From Arthrobacter pigmenti (GTDB lineage: Bacteria > Actinomycetota > Actinomycetes > Actinomycetales > Micrococcaceae), in assembly GCF_011927905.1 (NCBI RefSeq), contig NZ_JAATJL010000001.1, positions 1,054,001-1,118,000 on the forward strand: 64,000 bases of DNA. The letters run 5' to 3'. The notes beneath the pieces were generated by a model that was given only the letters and a program-made list of their open reading frames with translations, searched no databases and had not been told where the DNA came from. A program made the translations under genes and the position numbers. This document shows positions 7,420-15,164 of the stretch, piece after piece. Position 1 is the stretch's first letter; each line of letters opens with the position of its first letter.

Positions 7420-9035
7420 GGCAGTACCTGCCGCTGCAGACCGTCGAAACCACGACGGTCGGCGAGCCCTGGCTGAACATCACCATCTTCGGATTGTTTG
7501 TTGCAATCACCCTCGTGATCGTGCTGCGAGCGAGCCGCAACAACAAGACGGCTGCAGACTACTACGCCGCCGGCCGATCCTTCACCGGCCCACAGAACGG
7601 CACCGCCATCGCGGGGGACTACCTCTCCGCGGCGTCGTTCCTTGGCATTGTGGGGGCCATCGCCATCAACGGCTATGACGGCTTCCTGTACTCCATCGGG
7701 TTCCTCGTTGCGTGGCTGGTGGCACTCCTCCTGGTCGCTGAGCTCCTTCGGAACACAGGCAAGTTCACCATGGCGGATGTGCTCTCCTTCAGGTTGAAGC
7801 AGCGCCCGGTCCGCATCGCCGCCGCAATCACCACGCTCGCTGTCTGCTTCTTCTACCTCCTGGCGCAGATGGCCGGAGCCGGCGGACTGGTGTCACTGCT
7901 TCTCGGCATCGACGACCGCGTGGGACAGTCGCTGGTGATCACCGTCGTCGGTGCGTTGATGATCCTCTACGTGCTGATCGGCGGCATGAAGGGCACCACC
8001 TGGGTCCAGATCATCAAGGCCTGCCTGCTGATCGCAGGTGCATTCGTGATGACCATCTGGGTGCTCGCGATTCATGGATTCAACCTCTCGACCCTGCTGG
8101 GCGCGGCCATCGAAACCGCGGGTAATCCGGACATCACCGGACCGGGACTCCAATACGGCGCAACCGGAACCTCGCGCCTCGACTTCGTGTCCCTGGCGCT
8201 GGCCCTGGTCCTTGGAACTGCAGCCCTGCCTCACGTTCTGATGCGCTTCTATACCGTGCCCACGGCCAAGGAAGCCCGCCGCTCAGTTGTCTGGGCCATC
8301 TGGCTGATCGGTGCGTTCTACCTGTTCACACTGGTGCTCGGCTACGGCGCCGGAGCCCTGATCGGCGCCGACCGCATCAACGGAGCTCCAGGAGGCGTGA
8401 ACTCTGCGGCTCCGCTGCTCGCCTTCGAACTGGGCGGACCACTGCTCCTCGGCATCATCTCGGCGGTTGCGTTTGCGACTATCCTCGCCGTTGTGGCCGG
8501 TCTGACCATCACAGCTGCTGCCTCCTTCGCCCACGACATCTACGCAAACGTGGTGCGGCGAGGTCAGGTGGATCCGGACGGTGAGGTGAAGGTGGCGCGC
8601 CGCACCGTCGTCGTCATCGGAATCCTGTCGATTGTCGGTGGAATCGGCGCGCAGGGCCAGAACGTGGCTTTCCTGGTGGCCCTCGCGTTCGCTGTCGCCG
8701 CCAGTGCGAACCTGCCCACGATCATCTACTCGCTGTTCTGGAAGAAGTTCAACACCCAGGGCGCTCTGTGGAGCATGTATGGCGGGCTGGGTACTGCAAT
8801 TGTGCTGATCGCATTCTCCCCGGTCGTGTCCGGCGGCGAGAAGTCGATGATCCAGACCGCGGATTTCGCTTGGTTCCCGTTGAGCAACCCGGGCATCGTC
8901 TCGATTCCGCTGGCGTTCTTCCTCGGTTGGCTGGGCACAGTGCTGGCCAAGCGAACGGAGGATGCGCAGAAGCAGGCGGAGATGGAGGTGCGTTCGCTGA
9001 CCGGTGTCGGCGCCGAGAAGGCGGTCGATCACTAG
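7416..9035 (+). CDS. actP: Cation/acetate symporter (SSS family)
   Basis: The 539-residue protein has about 13 hydrophobic segments and the SSS-family pattern: GDYLSAASFLGIVG in the first third, the GGMKGTTWVQ loop before TM6, and LGTAALPHVLMRFYTVP in the middle. This matches the ActP/MctC branch that takes up acetate, propionate or pyruvate with sodium or protons. GTG at 7416 overlaps the DUF485 stop, with GAGGGAGG at 7402-7409 as ribosome site. It is divergent from a paralogous symporter operon that includes a LytS/LytTR pair, which probably regulates it. Exact substrate unknown. Confidence 0.9.
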   Translation: MRQYLPLQTVETTTVGEPWLNITIFGLFVAITLVIVLRASRNNKTAADYYAAGRSFTGPQNGTAIAGDYLSAASFLGIVGAIAINGYDGFLYSIGFLVAWLVALLLVAELLRNTGKFTMADVLSFRLKQRPVRIAAAITTLAVCFFYLLAQMAGAGGLVSLLLGIDDRVGQSLVITVVGALMILYVLIGGMKGTTWVQIIKACLLIAGAFVMTIWVLAIHGFNLSTLLGAAIETAGNPDITGPGLQYGATGTSRLDFVSLALALVLGTAALPHVLMRFYTVPTAKEARRSVVWAIWLIGAFYLFTLVLGYGAGALIGADRINGAPGGVNSAAPLLAFELGGPLLLGIISAVAFATILAVVAGLTITAAASFAHDIYANVVRRGQVDPDGEVKVARRTVVVIGILSIVGGIGAQGQNVAFLVALAFAVAASANLPTIIYSLFWKKFNTQGALWSMYGGLGTAIVLIAFSPVVSGGEKSMIQTADFAWFPLSNPGIVSIPLAFFLGWLGTVLAKRTEDAQKQAEMEVRSLTGVGAEKAVDH

Positions 9036-9046
9036 CGGCAAAAGAA

Positions 9047-9079
9047 GCAGGGCCGAAACCCGAAAGGTTCCGGCCCTGC
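9047..9079. terminator. Bidirectional terminator hairpin
   Basis: Nine-base perfect arms GCAGGGCCG (9047-9055) and CGGCCCTGC (9071-9079) enclose a short loop that can extend the stem (AACC with GGTT). There is no T tract, which is usual for actinobacterial terminators. It lies 11 bases after the actP stop and serves the convergent gene ending at 9095 as well. Confidence 0.75.
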
Positions 9080-9094
9080 TCTCGTCTCTGGACG

Positions 9095-9748
9095 TCAGTG
9101 GCCGGGATGTTCCGCGGGAACCGGAGGCGTCCCCGGGGCCGTACCGTGCTCGCCGTGCGGCACCGCGAAGTCTCCGGCGGTGGAAGCGGCGAGTCCCGGC
9201 GTCGTAATGGCGGCGACAACGAGCGCTGCGCAGAATAGGACGCCTAGAAGCTTGCCGGGGGAGGATTGAATGCCCCGCCCGGCGGTTCGGCGCAATGCGC
9301 CCCGGCAGCAGAGCTGAAGCAGCAGGAGGGCGAGGGCACAGGCGAGCGTCAGGTCGAACCGGCGGAGGTCCGCCGGTGCTAGGAGTGCTCCCCAGGTGAG
9401 CGCGCCGAGAACGACGGCGGCAACTACCGGCAGCGCGCGCCTGACCGTAAGCAACACCGCGGCGAGCACGCGACTGGCCGGGTCTTCCCCCCGCAGGGCG
9501 GCGAGGCCCAGGAACGTGTGCAGCAGCGCCCATCCGCCTGCGGCCGTTCCGGCAAGGGTGGCGGTGGGAGTTACGCCTGGTTCGAGCAGCGCATTGGCGG
9601 CGAGTGCAAAGAAGCTGAGTCCGGCGCCGAGTGCGGCGAAGGCTGCAAAGAGACGGAGGAACTCGCCCAGCAGCGGTCCTTCCGCCGTGGAACCGGCGCC
9701 GGGTCGTGGAGCCGAGACCTGCTGCTCCACGACCGCGACACTGATCAT
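9095..9748 (-). CDS. Integral membrane protein of unknown function
   Basis: I do not recognise this 217-residue protein. It has about five hydrophobic segments (roughly 29-52, 64-86, 92-120, 133-152, 168-190), Arg-rich loops between them, and a His/Pro/Gly-rich C-terminal tail (HGEHGTAPGTPPVPAEHPGH). The tail could bind metal, but this is only suggested by composition. It lies 15 bases downstream of the DUF4383 gene on the same strand, so the two are probably co-transcribed. The initiator ATG is preceded by GCGGAA with almost no spacer, so the start is not certain. Confidence 0.65.
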   Translation of the reverse strand: MISVAVVEQQVSAPRPGAGSTAEGPLLGEFLRLFAAFAALGAGLSFFALAANALLEPGVTPTATLAGTAAGGWALLHTFLGLAALRGEDPASRVLAAVLLTVRRALPVVAAVVLGALTWGALLAPADLRRFDLTLACALALLLLQLCCRGALRRTAGRGIQSSPGKLLGVLFCAALVVAAITTPGLAASTAGDFAVPHGEHGTAPGTPPVPAEHPGH

Positions 9749-9763
9749 TTCCGCAACTGCCGG

Positions 9764-10183
9764 TTACGCGCTGTGGGCGCGGGTGCCGGAGGTGCGTGCA
9801 GCCTTGTCCTGGGAAAGCCCGACGCCCAGCAGGATCACTGCGCTGGCAAGGTGCAGTACGTTGTCGGCACCGTTCAGGGCGATGATGTTCAGCGAGCTGC
9901 CCACCAGGAAGAGGCCGAGGATGCCCACCAGCAGGTAGACGGCGCCGACAGCGGTGTTGACGCCCTTCGCGGCGCTGACGGAATTCAGGCCTGCGAGGAG
10001 CAGTGCGGCGCCGATGGCAAGGTGGATGACATTGTGGAGCGGGTTGACTTCGAAAACGATGAGCGTATTGCCCTCGGTTGCGAAGAACCCAACACCGGCG
10101 GTGACGAAGAATCCGAGGACGCCGACCAGCAGGTAGACGGCGCCGAAGACGGTTGCCACGAGACGGTTCGGTGAGGTGCGCAT
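9764..10183 (-). CDS. DUF4383 membrane protein
   Basis: This 139-residue protein belongs to the actinobacterial DUF4383 family. It is an internal duplication: VFGAVYLLVGVLGFF (12-26) followed by NPLHNVIHLAIGAALLLAGL (47-66), and AVGAVYLLVGILGLF (78-92) followed by GADNVLHLASAVILLGVGL (105-123). Each unit contributes two hydrophobic helices, giving four TM segments. The duplication is still visible in DNA, where the same 20-base string recurs near 9929 and 10128. GAAAGG lies upstream of ATG 10183. Function is unknown for the family. Confidence 0.88.
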   Translation of the reverse strand: MRTSPNRLVATVFGAVYLLVGVLGFFVTAGVGFFATEGNTLIVFEVNPLHNVIHLAIGAALLLAGLNSVSAAKGVNTAVGAVYLLVGILGLFLVGSSLNIIALNGADNVLHLASAVILLGVGLSQDKAARTSGTRAHSA

Positions 10184-10296
10184 GATGTGGTGCCTTTCTG
10201 GTAATCCCCCGGTCCCTATGTGCCGGAGGAGCTCCGCAAAGGAGCTTTGCCATCAATTCGGCCCAGCACCGCTTCCGGATGGCTCGGGCAGGCAAA

Positions 10297-10767
10297 CTAC
10301 TCTTCGGAACCCCTTTCCAGCAGCGGTTCCATGCGGTAAGGGATGAGTTCATGCATCGCCAGTGAGGTGTCGCAGCGTTCAACTCCGTCACACGCGAGGA
10401 TTTTCCCGTTGATCCGGAAGAGGTCCTCCGCATCCACCGAGACCACCCGCACCAGGATGTCCGCCTGGCCGGTGAGGCCGTGGGCTTCCAGGACTTCGGG
10501 GATGTCATCGAGCTTTTCGGTGATGGCCGCGAGTTTTCGCTGGTCCACGTGGACCTGGATGAAGGCAGTCAGCGGGTAGCCGAGTGAGGCCGGATTGATG
10601 CGGCGTTCAAAGGAGAGGAACACTGAATTCTTCTCCAGGCGGGCCATGCGCGCCTGCACGGTGTTGCGGGAGAGCCCCAGCTTCTGGGCGAGCGCAACCA
10701 CCGTCCGCCGGGAGTCTCGGGCGAGGGCAAGGAGGAGTCGGGCGTCGGTACTGTCCAGGGGCTGCAT
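10297..10767 (-). CDS. Lrp/AsnC-family transcriptional regulator
   Basis: An Lrp-type regulator of 156 residues, divergent from bkdABC and so very likely its controller (BkdR-like, responding to a branched-chain amino acid or keto acid). The N-terminal winged helix spans about 1-50 with LDSTDARLLLALARDSRRT and LAQKLGLSRNTVQARMARLE; the C-terminal RAM/AsnC effector domain spans about 60-150 with HGLTGQADILVRVVS. I start it at ATG 10767 (MQPLDSTD) rather than an in-frame TTG at 10812, because the family begins at this point and TACCGT lies 8 bases upstream. The longer frame would also run through the candidate operator at 10805. Confidence 0.92.
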   Translation of the reverse strand: MQPLDSTDARLLLALARDSRRTVVALAQKLGLSRNTVQARMARLEKNSVFLSFERRINPASLGYPLTAFIQVHVDQRKLAAITEKLDDIPEVLEAHGLTGQADILVRVVSVDAEDLFRINGKILACDGVERCDTSLAMHELIPYRMEPLLERGSEE

Positions 10768-10775
10768 AGTGCGCA

Positions 10776-10781
10776 ACGGTA
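10776..10781 (-). promoter_or_regulatory. Candidate -10 for a leaderless Lrp-family gene
   Basis: TACCGT on the minus strand ends 8 bases before ATG 10767; there is no Shine-Dalgarno sequence in between. If transcription starts at or near the ATG, the palindrome at 10805-10817 sits at about -38 to -50. Confidence 0.4.
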
Positions 10782-10804
10782 GCACGGGCGGGACGCACCA
10801 AATA

Positions 10805-10817
10805 GAGCACAATGCTC
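10805..10817. promoter_or_regulatory. Candidate Lrp-type operator between lrp-like gene and bkdA
   Basis: GAGCACAATGCTC is a perfect 5-3-5 palindrome and resembles the Lrp consensus (YAG-H-A-W-ATT-W-T-D-CTR). It is upstream of the regulator start and about 55 bases upstream of the predicted bkdA transcription start, suited to autoregulation and control of bkdABC. Confidence 0.45.
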
Positions 10818-10834
10818 AGTGAAATCGGATTCGG

Positions 10835-10863
10835 TTGTGCCGCGTGGCTTGCGTGAGTATGGT
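10835..10863 (+). promoter_or_regulatory. Candidate sigma-70 type promoter of bkdABC
   Basis: TTGTGC (10835-10840) and TATGGT (10858-10863) are separated by 17 bases. Start of transcription would be near 10870, giving a leader of about 100 bases before the GTG of bkdA at 10972. Confidence 0.45.
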
Positions 10864-10971
10864 CACAGTAACAACGGGCAATGGCGCCCCCGCCCCGCTG
10901 TGCTGGCCTGGACACGGCTCGCAGGTGCGTGCAAGACCGCCTGAGACGCTATTGAGAAGGATGTGTGAATC

Positions 10972-12108
10972 GTGCCTCTGAACAACAGAGTGGATGCGGA
11001 TCCCGACGAGCTGGTGCAGCTCATCGGGCCCAACGGCGAACGTCGGGAAAACGCGGCCTATGACCGCTGGGTAACCGGTGTGGACGGCCCTGCACTGCAG
11101 GCGCTGTATGAAGACATGGTGGTCATCCGTCGGATCGATGCCGAGGCCACAGCACTTCAGCGCCAGGGAGAGCTGGCACTGTGGCCGCCGTTGCTTGGCC
11201 AGGAGGCCGCGCAGATCGGGTCCGGCCGTGCCCTGCGCGAGGATGACTTCGTCTTTTCGAGCTACCGCGAGAACGGTGTCGCGTACTGCCGGGGCGTGGA
11301 TCTCACCGACATCCTGCGCGTCTGGCGCGGAAACGCCTCGTCCGGCTGGGACCCCTACGGCATCAACATGGCCACACCGCAGGTCATCATCGGAGCGCAG
11401 ACCCTCCACGCCACCGGTTACGCCATGGGCATCCTGAACGACGGCGCGGATGCCGTTGCCGTGACGTACTTCGGTGACGGCGCCACCAGCCAGGGTGACG
11501 TCAACGAGGCAATGGTGTTCGCCGCAAGCTACCAGGCTCCGGTGATCTTCTTCTGCCAGAATAACCACTGGGCCATTTCGGAGCCGGTTGGCCTGCAGGC
11601 GCACGTCCCGATTGCGCACCGTGCACCCGGCTTCGGCATTCCCTCGGTCCGTGTTGACGGCAACGACGTGCTTGCCTGCCTCGCGGTGACCCGCGAGGCA
11701 CTGGACCGCGCGCGCACCGGCGGTGGACCGACCTTCATTGAAGCGGTTACCTACCGCATGGGTCCGCACACCACGGCGGATGACCCTACGCGCTACCGCG
11801 ACGCCAATGAGCTCGAGGACTGGGCTGCCAAGGATCCGATCGCCCGCCTGGCCGGCCTGCTTGATTCGCAGGGTCTGTTGCCGGCTGAGGTAACAGATGC
11901 CGTGAAAACCAAGGCCGACGACGTCGCAGCCCGCCTGCGCGAGGGCTGCATCTCCATGGCGGAGCCGGAAGCGCTCGACGTGTTCAAGCACGTCTACAGC
12001 GAACCCAACTCGTGGCTGGCGCGCCAGCAGGACCAGTACGAGCGGTACCTCGCCTCGTTCGAATCCTCGAACTCTGATTCGACGGAACTCACGGAAGGAA
12101 GCCGCTGA
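10972..12108 (+). CDS. bkdA: Branched-chain 2-oxoacid dehydrogenase E1 alpha
   Basis: E1 alpha of the thiamin-diphosphate-dependent complex that decarboxylates the keto acids of leucine, isoleucine and valine. The 378-residue protein contains the ThDP motif starting GDGATSQGD (168-176) and ending near CQNNHW (195-200), and the phosphorylation-loop region YRMGPHTTADDPTRYR. AAGGA precedes GTG 10972. It is followed with one-base overlap by E1 beta and then E2, which fits a BCKDH-type complex. A PDH-type role cannot be excluded from the sequence alone, but separate alpha and beta chains, the Lrp regulator and the nearby acyl-CoA operon favour branched-chain substrates. Confidence 0.92.
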   Translation: MPLNNRVDADPDELVQLIGPNGERRENAAYDRWVTGVDGPALQALYEDMVVIRRIDAEATALQRQGELALWPPLLGQEAAQIGSGRALREDDFVFSSYRENGVAYCRGVDLTDILRVWRGNASSGWDPYGINMATPQVIIGAQTLHATGYAMGILNDGADAVAVTYFGDGATSQGDVNEAMVFAASYQAPVIFFCQNNHWAISEPVGLQAHVPIAHRAPGFGIPSVRVDGNDVLACLAVTREALDRARTGGGPTFIEAVTYRMGPHTTADDPTRYRDANELEDWAAKDPIARLAGLLDSQGLLPAEVTDAVKTKADDVAARLREGCISMAEPEALDVFKHVYSEPNSWLARQQDQYERYLASFESSNSDSTELTEGSR

Positions 12109-13124
12109 TGTCCACCATGACTTTCGGCCGCGCCATCAACGCAGGCCTGCGCAAGGCAATGGAGAATGACCCGAAGGTTGTCCTCATGGGCGAGGACATC
12201 GGCAAGCTGGGCGGTGTCTTCCGGATCACCGACGGATTGCAGAAGGACTTCGGTCAGCACCGCGTAATGGATTCCCCGCTCGCTGAGTCCGGCATTTTGG
12301 GCACGGCCGTGGGTATGGCCTACCGGGGATACCGCCCTGTCATCGAAATCCAGTTCGACGGGTTCATCTACCCGGCGTTCGACCAGATTGTCTGCCAGGT
12401 GGCCAAGCTGCATTACCGCACCCAGGGTGCGGTGAAGATGCCGTTGACCATCCGCGTGCCGTTTGGCGGCGGCATCGGTTCCCCGGAGCACCACTCCGAG
12501 TCGCCGGAAGCGTACTTCACGCATACATCGGGACTGCGCGTCATCAGCGTCTCCAACCCTCAGGATGCCTATGTGATGATCCAGCAGGCGATCGCCAGTG
12601 ACGATCCCGTCTTGTACTTCGAGCCGAAGCGCCGCTACCACGTCAAGGGCGAGGTGGATGAGAGCGTGGACATCACGGCGTCGAGCATGAACGATGCGCG
12701 CGTGGTGGTCGAAGGCAGCGACGTCACCCTCGTCACGTACGGGCCGCTGGTGCCGACCGCACGGGACGCCGCGACTGCAGCGTCCGACGACGGCGTGTCG
12801 GTCGAGGTCATCGACCTCCGCTCGCTCGCGCCGATCGACTTCGCCACCGTAGAGAAGTCGGTCCGCAAGACCGGCCGGCTGGTGATCACGCACGAGGCAG
12901 CGCAATCGGGCGGACTTGGCGCGGAAATCGCGGCCAGCATTACCGAGCGGTGCTTCTACCACCTGGAGCACGCACCGGTGCGCGTCACCGGATTCGACAT
13001 CCCCTACCCCTATTCCAAGCTCGAGTTCCACCATCTTCCCGATCTCGACCGGATACTGGACGGAGTGGACCGTGTTCTTGACCGGCCCAACTCCCTCAGC
13101 TCACAAAGCGGACTGGAAGGATAG
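12108..13124 (+). CDS. bkdB: Branched-chain 2-oxoacid dehydrogenase E1 beta
   Basis: E1 beta (338 residues) completes the alpha2-beta2 thiamin-diphosphate E1. Recognisable segments are MGEDIGKLGGVFRIT (about 26-40), the Glu-containing PLAESGILGTAVGMA that activates the thiazolium ring, and the C-terminal transketolase domain with VIDLRSLAPIDF and ITHEAAQSGGLGAEI. ATG 12108 shares its first base with the stop of bkdA; GGAAGG stands just upstream. The downstream E2 gene overlaps its stop by one base. The three genes are a coupled operon without an E3 gene. Confidence 0.94.
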   Translation: MSTMTFGRAINAGLRKAMENDPKVVLMGEDIGKLGGVFRITDGLQKDFGQHRVMDSPLAESGILGTAVGMAYRGYRPVIEIQFDGFIYPAFDQIVCQVAKLHYRTQGAVKMPLTIRVPFGGGIGSPEHHSESPEAYFTHTSGLRVISVSNPQDAYVMIQQAIASDDPVLYFEPKRRYHVKGEVDESVDITASSMNDARVVVEGSDVTLVTYGPLVPTARDAATAASDDGVSVEVIDLRSLAPIDFATVEKSVRKTGRLVITHEAAQSGGLGAEIAASITERCFYHLEHAPVRVTGFDIPYPYSKLEFHHLPDLDRILDGVDRVLDRPNSLSSQSGLEG

Positions 13125-14524
13125 TGGCCCCGTTGATCAAGGAATTCCGACTACCGGACCTGGGTGAAGGCCTCACCGAATCGGAGATCGTCAGCTGGCA
13201 TGTGGCTGTCGGTGACACCGTGGAGCTCAATCAGGTCATCGCGGACGTTGAGACGGCGAAGGCCGTCGTCGAGCTCCCTTCCCCCTACGCAGGCGTGGTG
13301 GCCAAGCTGCATGAGCAGCCGGGCACCGTGGTGGAGGTCGGTGCACCTATCGTCTCCTTCGACATTCCGGGCGGCGAGGCGGAAACGGCAGCGCCCGACG
13401 ACGACGCCGCACCGGCCAAGCGCGAACCGAATCTCGTGGGATATGGCGCCGCGGTCGAAAAGTCCGGACGCCCCACACGGCGGGCGCGCCGCGGTGCCGC
13501 GCCGACGCTACCCGCCAAGCCCGCCGATGCTCCAACCGTCGATGAGACGGCGGAGCCTGCGGCTGTACAGGACTCCTTTTCACATACTGAATCCGAGCCG
13601 GAGGCGCCCGCCAACGCAGGCGGAGCCTCAGCTGAGCGGCCGCGGTCAACACCTCCTGTGCGCAAGCTCGCGCGGGATCTGGGTGTTGACCTCGGCATAC
13701 TCCAGGGGTCCGGTCCGCAGGGCCTGATCACCCGGGACGATGTGATGGCTGCACAGGGCGGCAAGAATGAGCCCGCGGGAGAATCAGCGCCCGAGGCTTC
13801 GAATGCTTCAGCGTTGTCTACCCAGCGGGAAACCCGCATCCCGATCAAGGGCGTGCGGAAGCATACTGCGGCCGCAATGGTAACGAGCGCGTTCACCGCG
13901 CCGCATGTCACCGAGTTCCTCACGGTGGACGTCACGGAGTCCATGGAGCTCCTGGCCAGGCTGAAGTCGAGCCGTGCGTTCGCGGACGTCCGCATCAATG
14001 TGCTCACGCTGGTCGCCAAAGCCCTGTGCATTGCGCTGGACCGCAACCCGACTCTCAACTCCCGCTGGGACGAAGCGGCCCAGGAGATTGTCCAGCACCA
14101 CTATGTGAACCTTGGCATCGCGGCGGCAACTCCGCGTGGGCTGATGGTTCCGAATATCAAGGACGCCCAGGCGCTGGGTCTGCGCGGGCTTGCGGACGCG
14201 TTGAAGAACCTGACGGACACTGCCCGTGCGGGCAAGACCAGCCCCGCTGATCTCTCGGGCGGCACAATCTCGATCACCAATGTCGGGGTCTTCGGGATCG
14301 ACGCCGGTACGCCGATTCTCAACCCGGGGGAGGCCGCGATCCTCGCCATGGGTTCAGTGCGGAAGATGCCGTGGGAACATCGGGACGAGATCGCGCTGCG
14401 GCAGGTCATGACGCTCAGCCTGTCCTTCGACCACAGGCTGGTTGACGGGGAACAGGGTTCGCGGTTCCTCGCGGACTTAGGGACCATCCTGTCCGATCCG
14501 GGCATGGTCCTTACTATGGTCTAG
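13124..14524 (+). CDS. bkdC: Branched-chain dihydrolipoyl acyltransferase E2
   Basis: E2 core of the complex, 466 residues. A single lipoyl domain at about 5-80 has the lipoylated Lys46 in DVETAKAVVE. A Pro/Ala-rich linker with basic patches follows, then a peripheral-subunit-binding domain at about 170-210 (TPPVRKLARDLGVD to GLITRDDVMAAQ), and the catalytic CAT domain from about 235 to the end with active-site His437 in DHRLVDG. GTG 13124 overlaps the bkdB stop by one base with GGAAGG upstream. The single lipoyl domain is usual for BCKDH E2. E3 (lipoamide dehydrogenase) must be supplied from elsewhere. Confidence 0.94.
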   Translation: MAPLIKEFRLPDLGEGLTESEIVSWHVAVGDTVELNQVIADVETAKAVVELPSPYAGVVAKLHEQPGTVVEVGAPIVSFDIPGGEAETAAPDDDAAPAKREPNLVGYGAAVEKSGRPTRRARRGAAPTLPAKPADAPTVDETAEPAAVQDSFSHTESEPEAPANAGGASAERPRSTPPVRKLARDLGVDLGILQGSGPQGLITRDDVMAAQGGKNEPAGESAPEASNASALSTQRETRIPIKGVRKHTAAAMVTSAFTAPHVTEFLTVDVTESMELLARLKSSRAFADVRINVLTLVAKALCIALDRNPTLNSRWDEAAQEIVQHHYVNLGIAAATPRGLMVPNIKDAQALGLRGLADALKNLTDTARAGKTSPADLSGGTISITNVGVFGIDAGTPILNPGEAAILAMGSVRKMPWEHRDEIALRQVMTLSLSFDHRLVDGEQGSRFLADLGTILSDPGMVLTMV

Positions 14525-14545
14525 TTGGACCATTTACCTCGGAAG

Positions 14546-14600
14546 TTTTGTGCAGCTATGGTGGTTTTCACGCCGTCGAACTCACCAGAGCTGCACAAAA
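14546..14600. repeat. Long inverted repeat in the bkdC 3' gap
   Basis: TTTTGTGCAGCT (14546-14557) is exactly complementary to AGCTGCACAAAA (14589-14600). One mismatch further in, TGGTG pairs with CACCA, giving about 17 paired bases around a loop of about 19. It lies between the convergent genes bkdC and the GNAT gene. The T run is on the 5' arm and the A run on the 3' arm, the reverse of a classical bidirectional terminator, so it may be a dispersed palindromic element or a structured 3' end. Confidence 0.65.
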
Positions 14601-14621
14601 TTTCCCGGGTTGGTGCCGGTT

Positions 14622-15089
14622 CTAGCGCAGTTCCAGCACCAGTTCCCGGACGACGGCGCCGCGGGCGTTAGCGAAACCCTGCGCTTCCCCGATGGTGGTG
14701 AAGCCGTACCGTTCCAGGATGCGGATGGAGTTCGTGTTGTCCGCGACGGCGCGGGCGCGTAGCGGCCGTTCCGGGAACTCTTCGAGGAAAAGGCCAACGG
14801 CCGCCGTCGTAATGCCCTGCCCCCAGCGTGCCTTGTCGATCCAGTAGCTGATTTCGGGAATGCCGTTTTCGCGGTAGGCGAGGATGCTTCCCACCACGTC
14901 GCCGTCGGAGACGATGGTGCGCACTGTGACCGTTGGATCGTTCAGGATGTCTTGCCAGTGATGGTCGAAGACGCCGCGGTCCGAGGGGTTCTTGGCGCTG
15001 AATGCGGCCATGTGGTTGGCGCTTGGGTCGAGCTGGTGGGAGAAGAACTCGTCCAAATCGGCGGGTTCGACGGCGCGTAGCGTGATCAC
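14622..15089 (-). CDS. GNAT-family N-acetyltransferase (RimJ/RimL-like)
   Basis: A 155-residue acetyltransferase of the Acetyltransf_3 type. It begins ITLRAVEPADLDEFFSHQ. WGQGITTAAVGLFLEEF contains the acetyl-CoA loop in the variant form R-W-G-Q-G-I-x-T-A, and ILERYGFTTIGEAQGFA is the usual final strand-helix. The acceptor could be a small molecule or a protein N-terminus; nothing here decides. GTG 15089 has GAAAG about 7 bases upstream. It is a single gene convergent with bkdC. Confidence 0.87.
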   Translation of the reverse strand: MITLRAVEPADLDEFFSHQLDPSANHMAAFSAKNPSDRGVFDHHWQDILNDPTVTVRTIVSDGDVVGSILAYRENGIPEISYWIDKARWGQGITTAAVGLFLEEFPERPLRARAVADNTNSIRILERYGFTTIGEAQGFANARGAVVRELVLELR

Positions 15090-15164
15090 TGGGAGCTTTC
15101 AGGTAGACGGAACAGTAAGTGCAGCACTGGAACTGTTTTGCTTATTCATCAGCGTACTAGGCAC

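Noticed and set aside
10236..10250. GCAAAG-GAG-CTTTGC hairpin downstream of the Lrp-like gene
   Set aside because: Only six base pairs, no T tract, and no independent sign of a transcript end; too weak to list as a terminator.
8283..10508. A 741-codon open frame on the minus strand
   Set aside because: It runs antisense through actP and in an alternative frame through two minus-strand membrane genes and the Lrp-like gene, has Arg/Pro/His-rich composition, and matches no family. High GC produces such frames.
10816..13034. Long minus-strand frames opposite bkdA and bkdB (about 391 and 346 codons)
   Set aside because: They mirror strongly conserved E1 alpha and E1 beta coding sequence and have shadow-frame composition.
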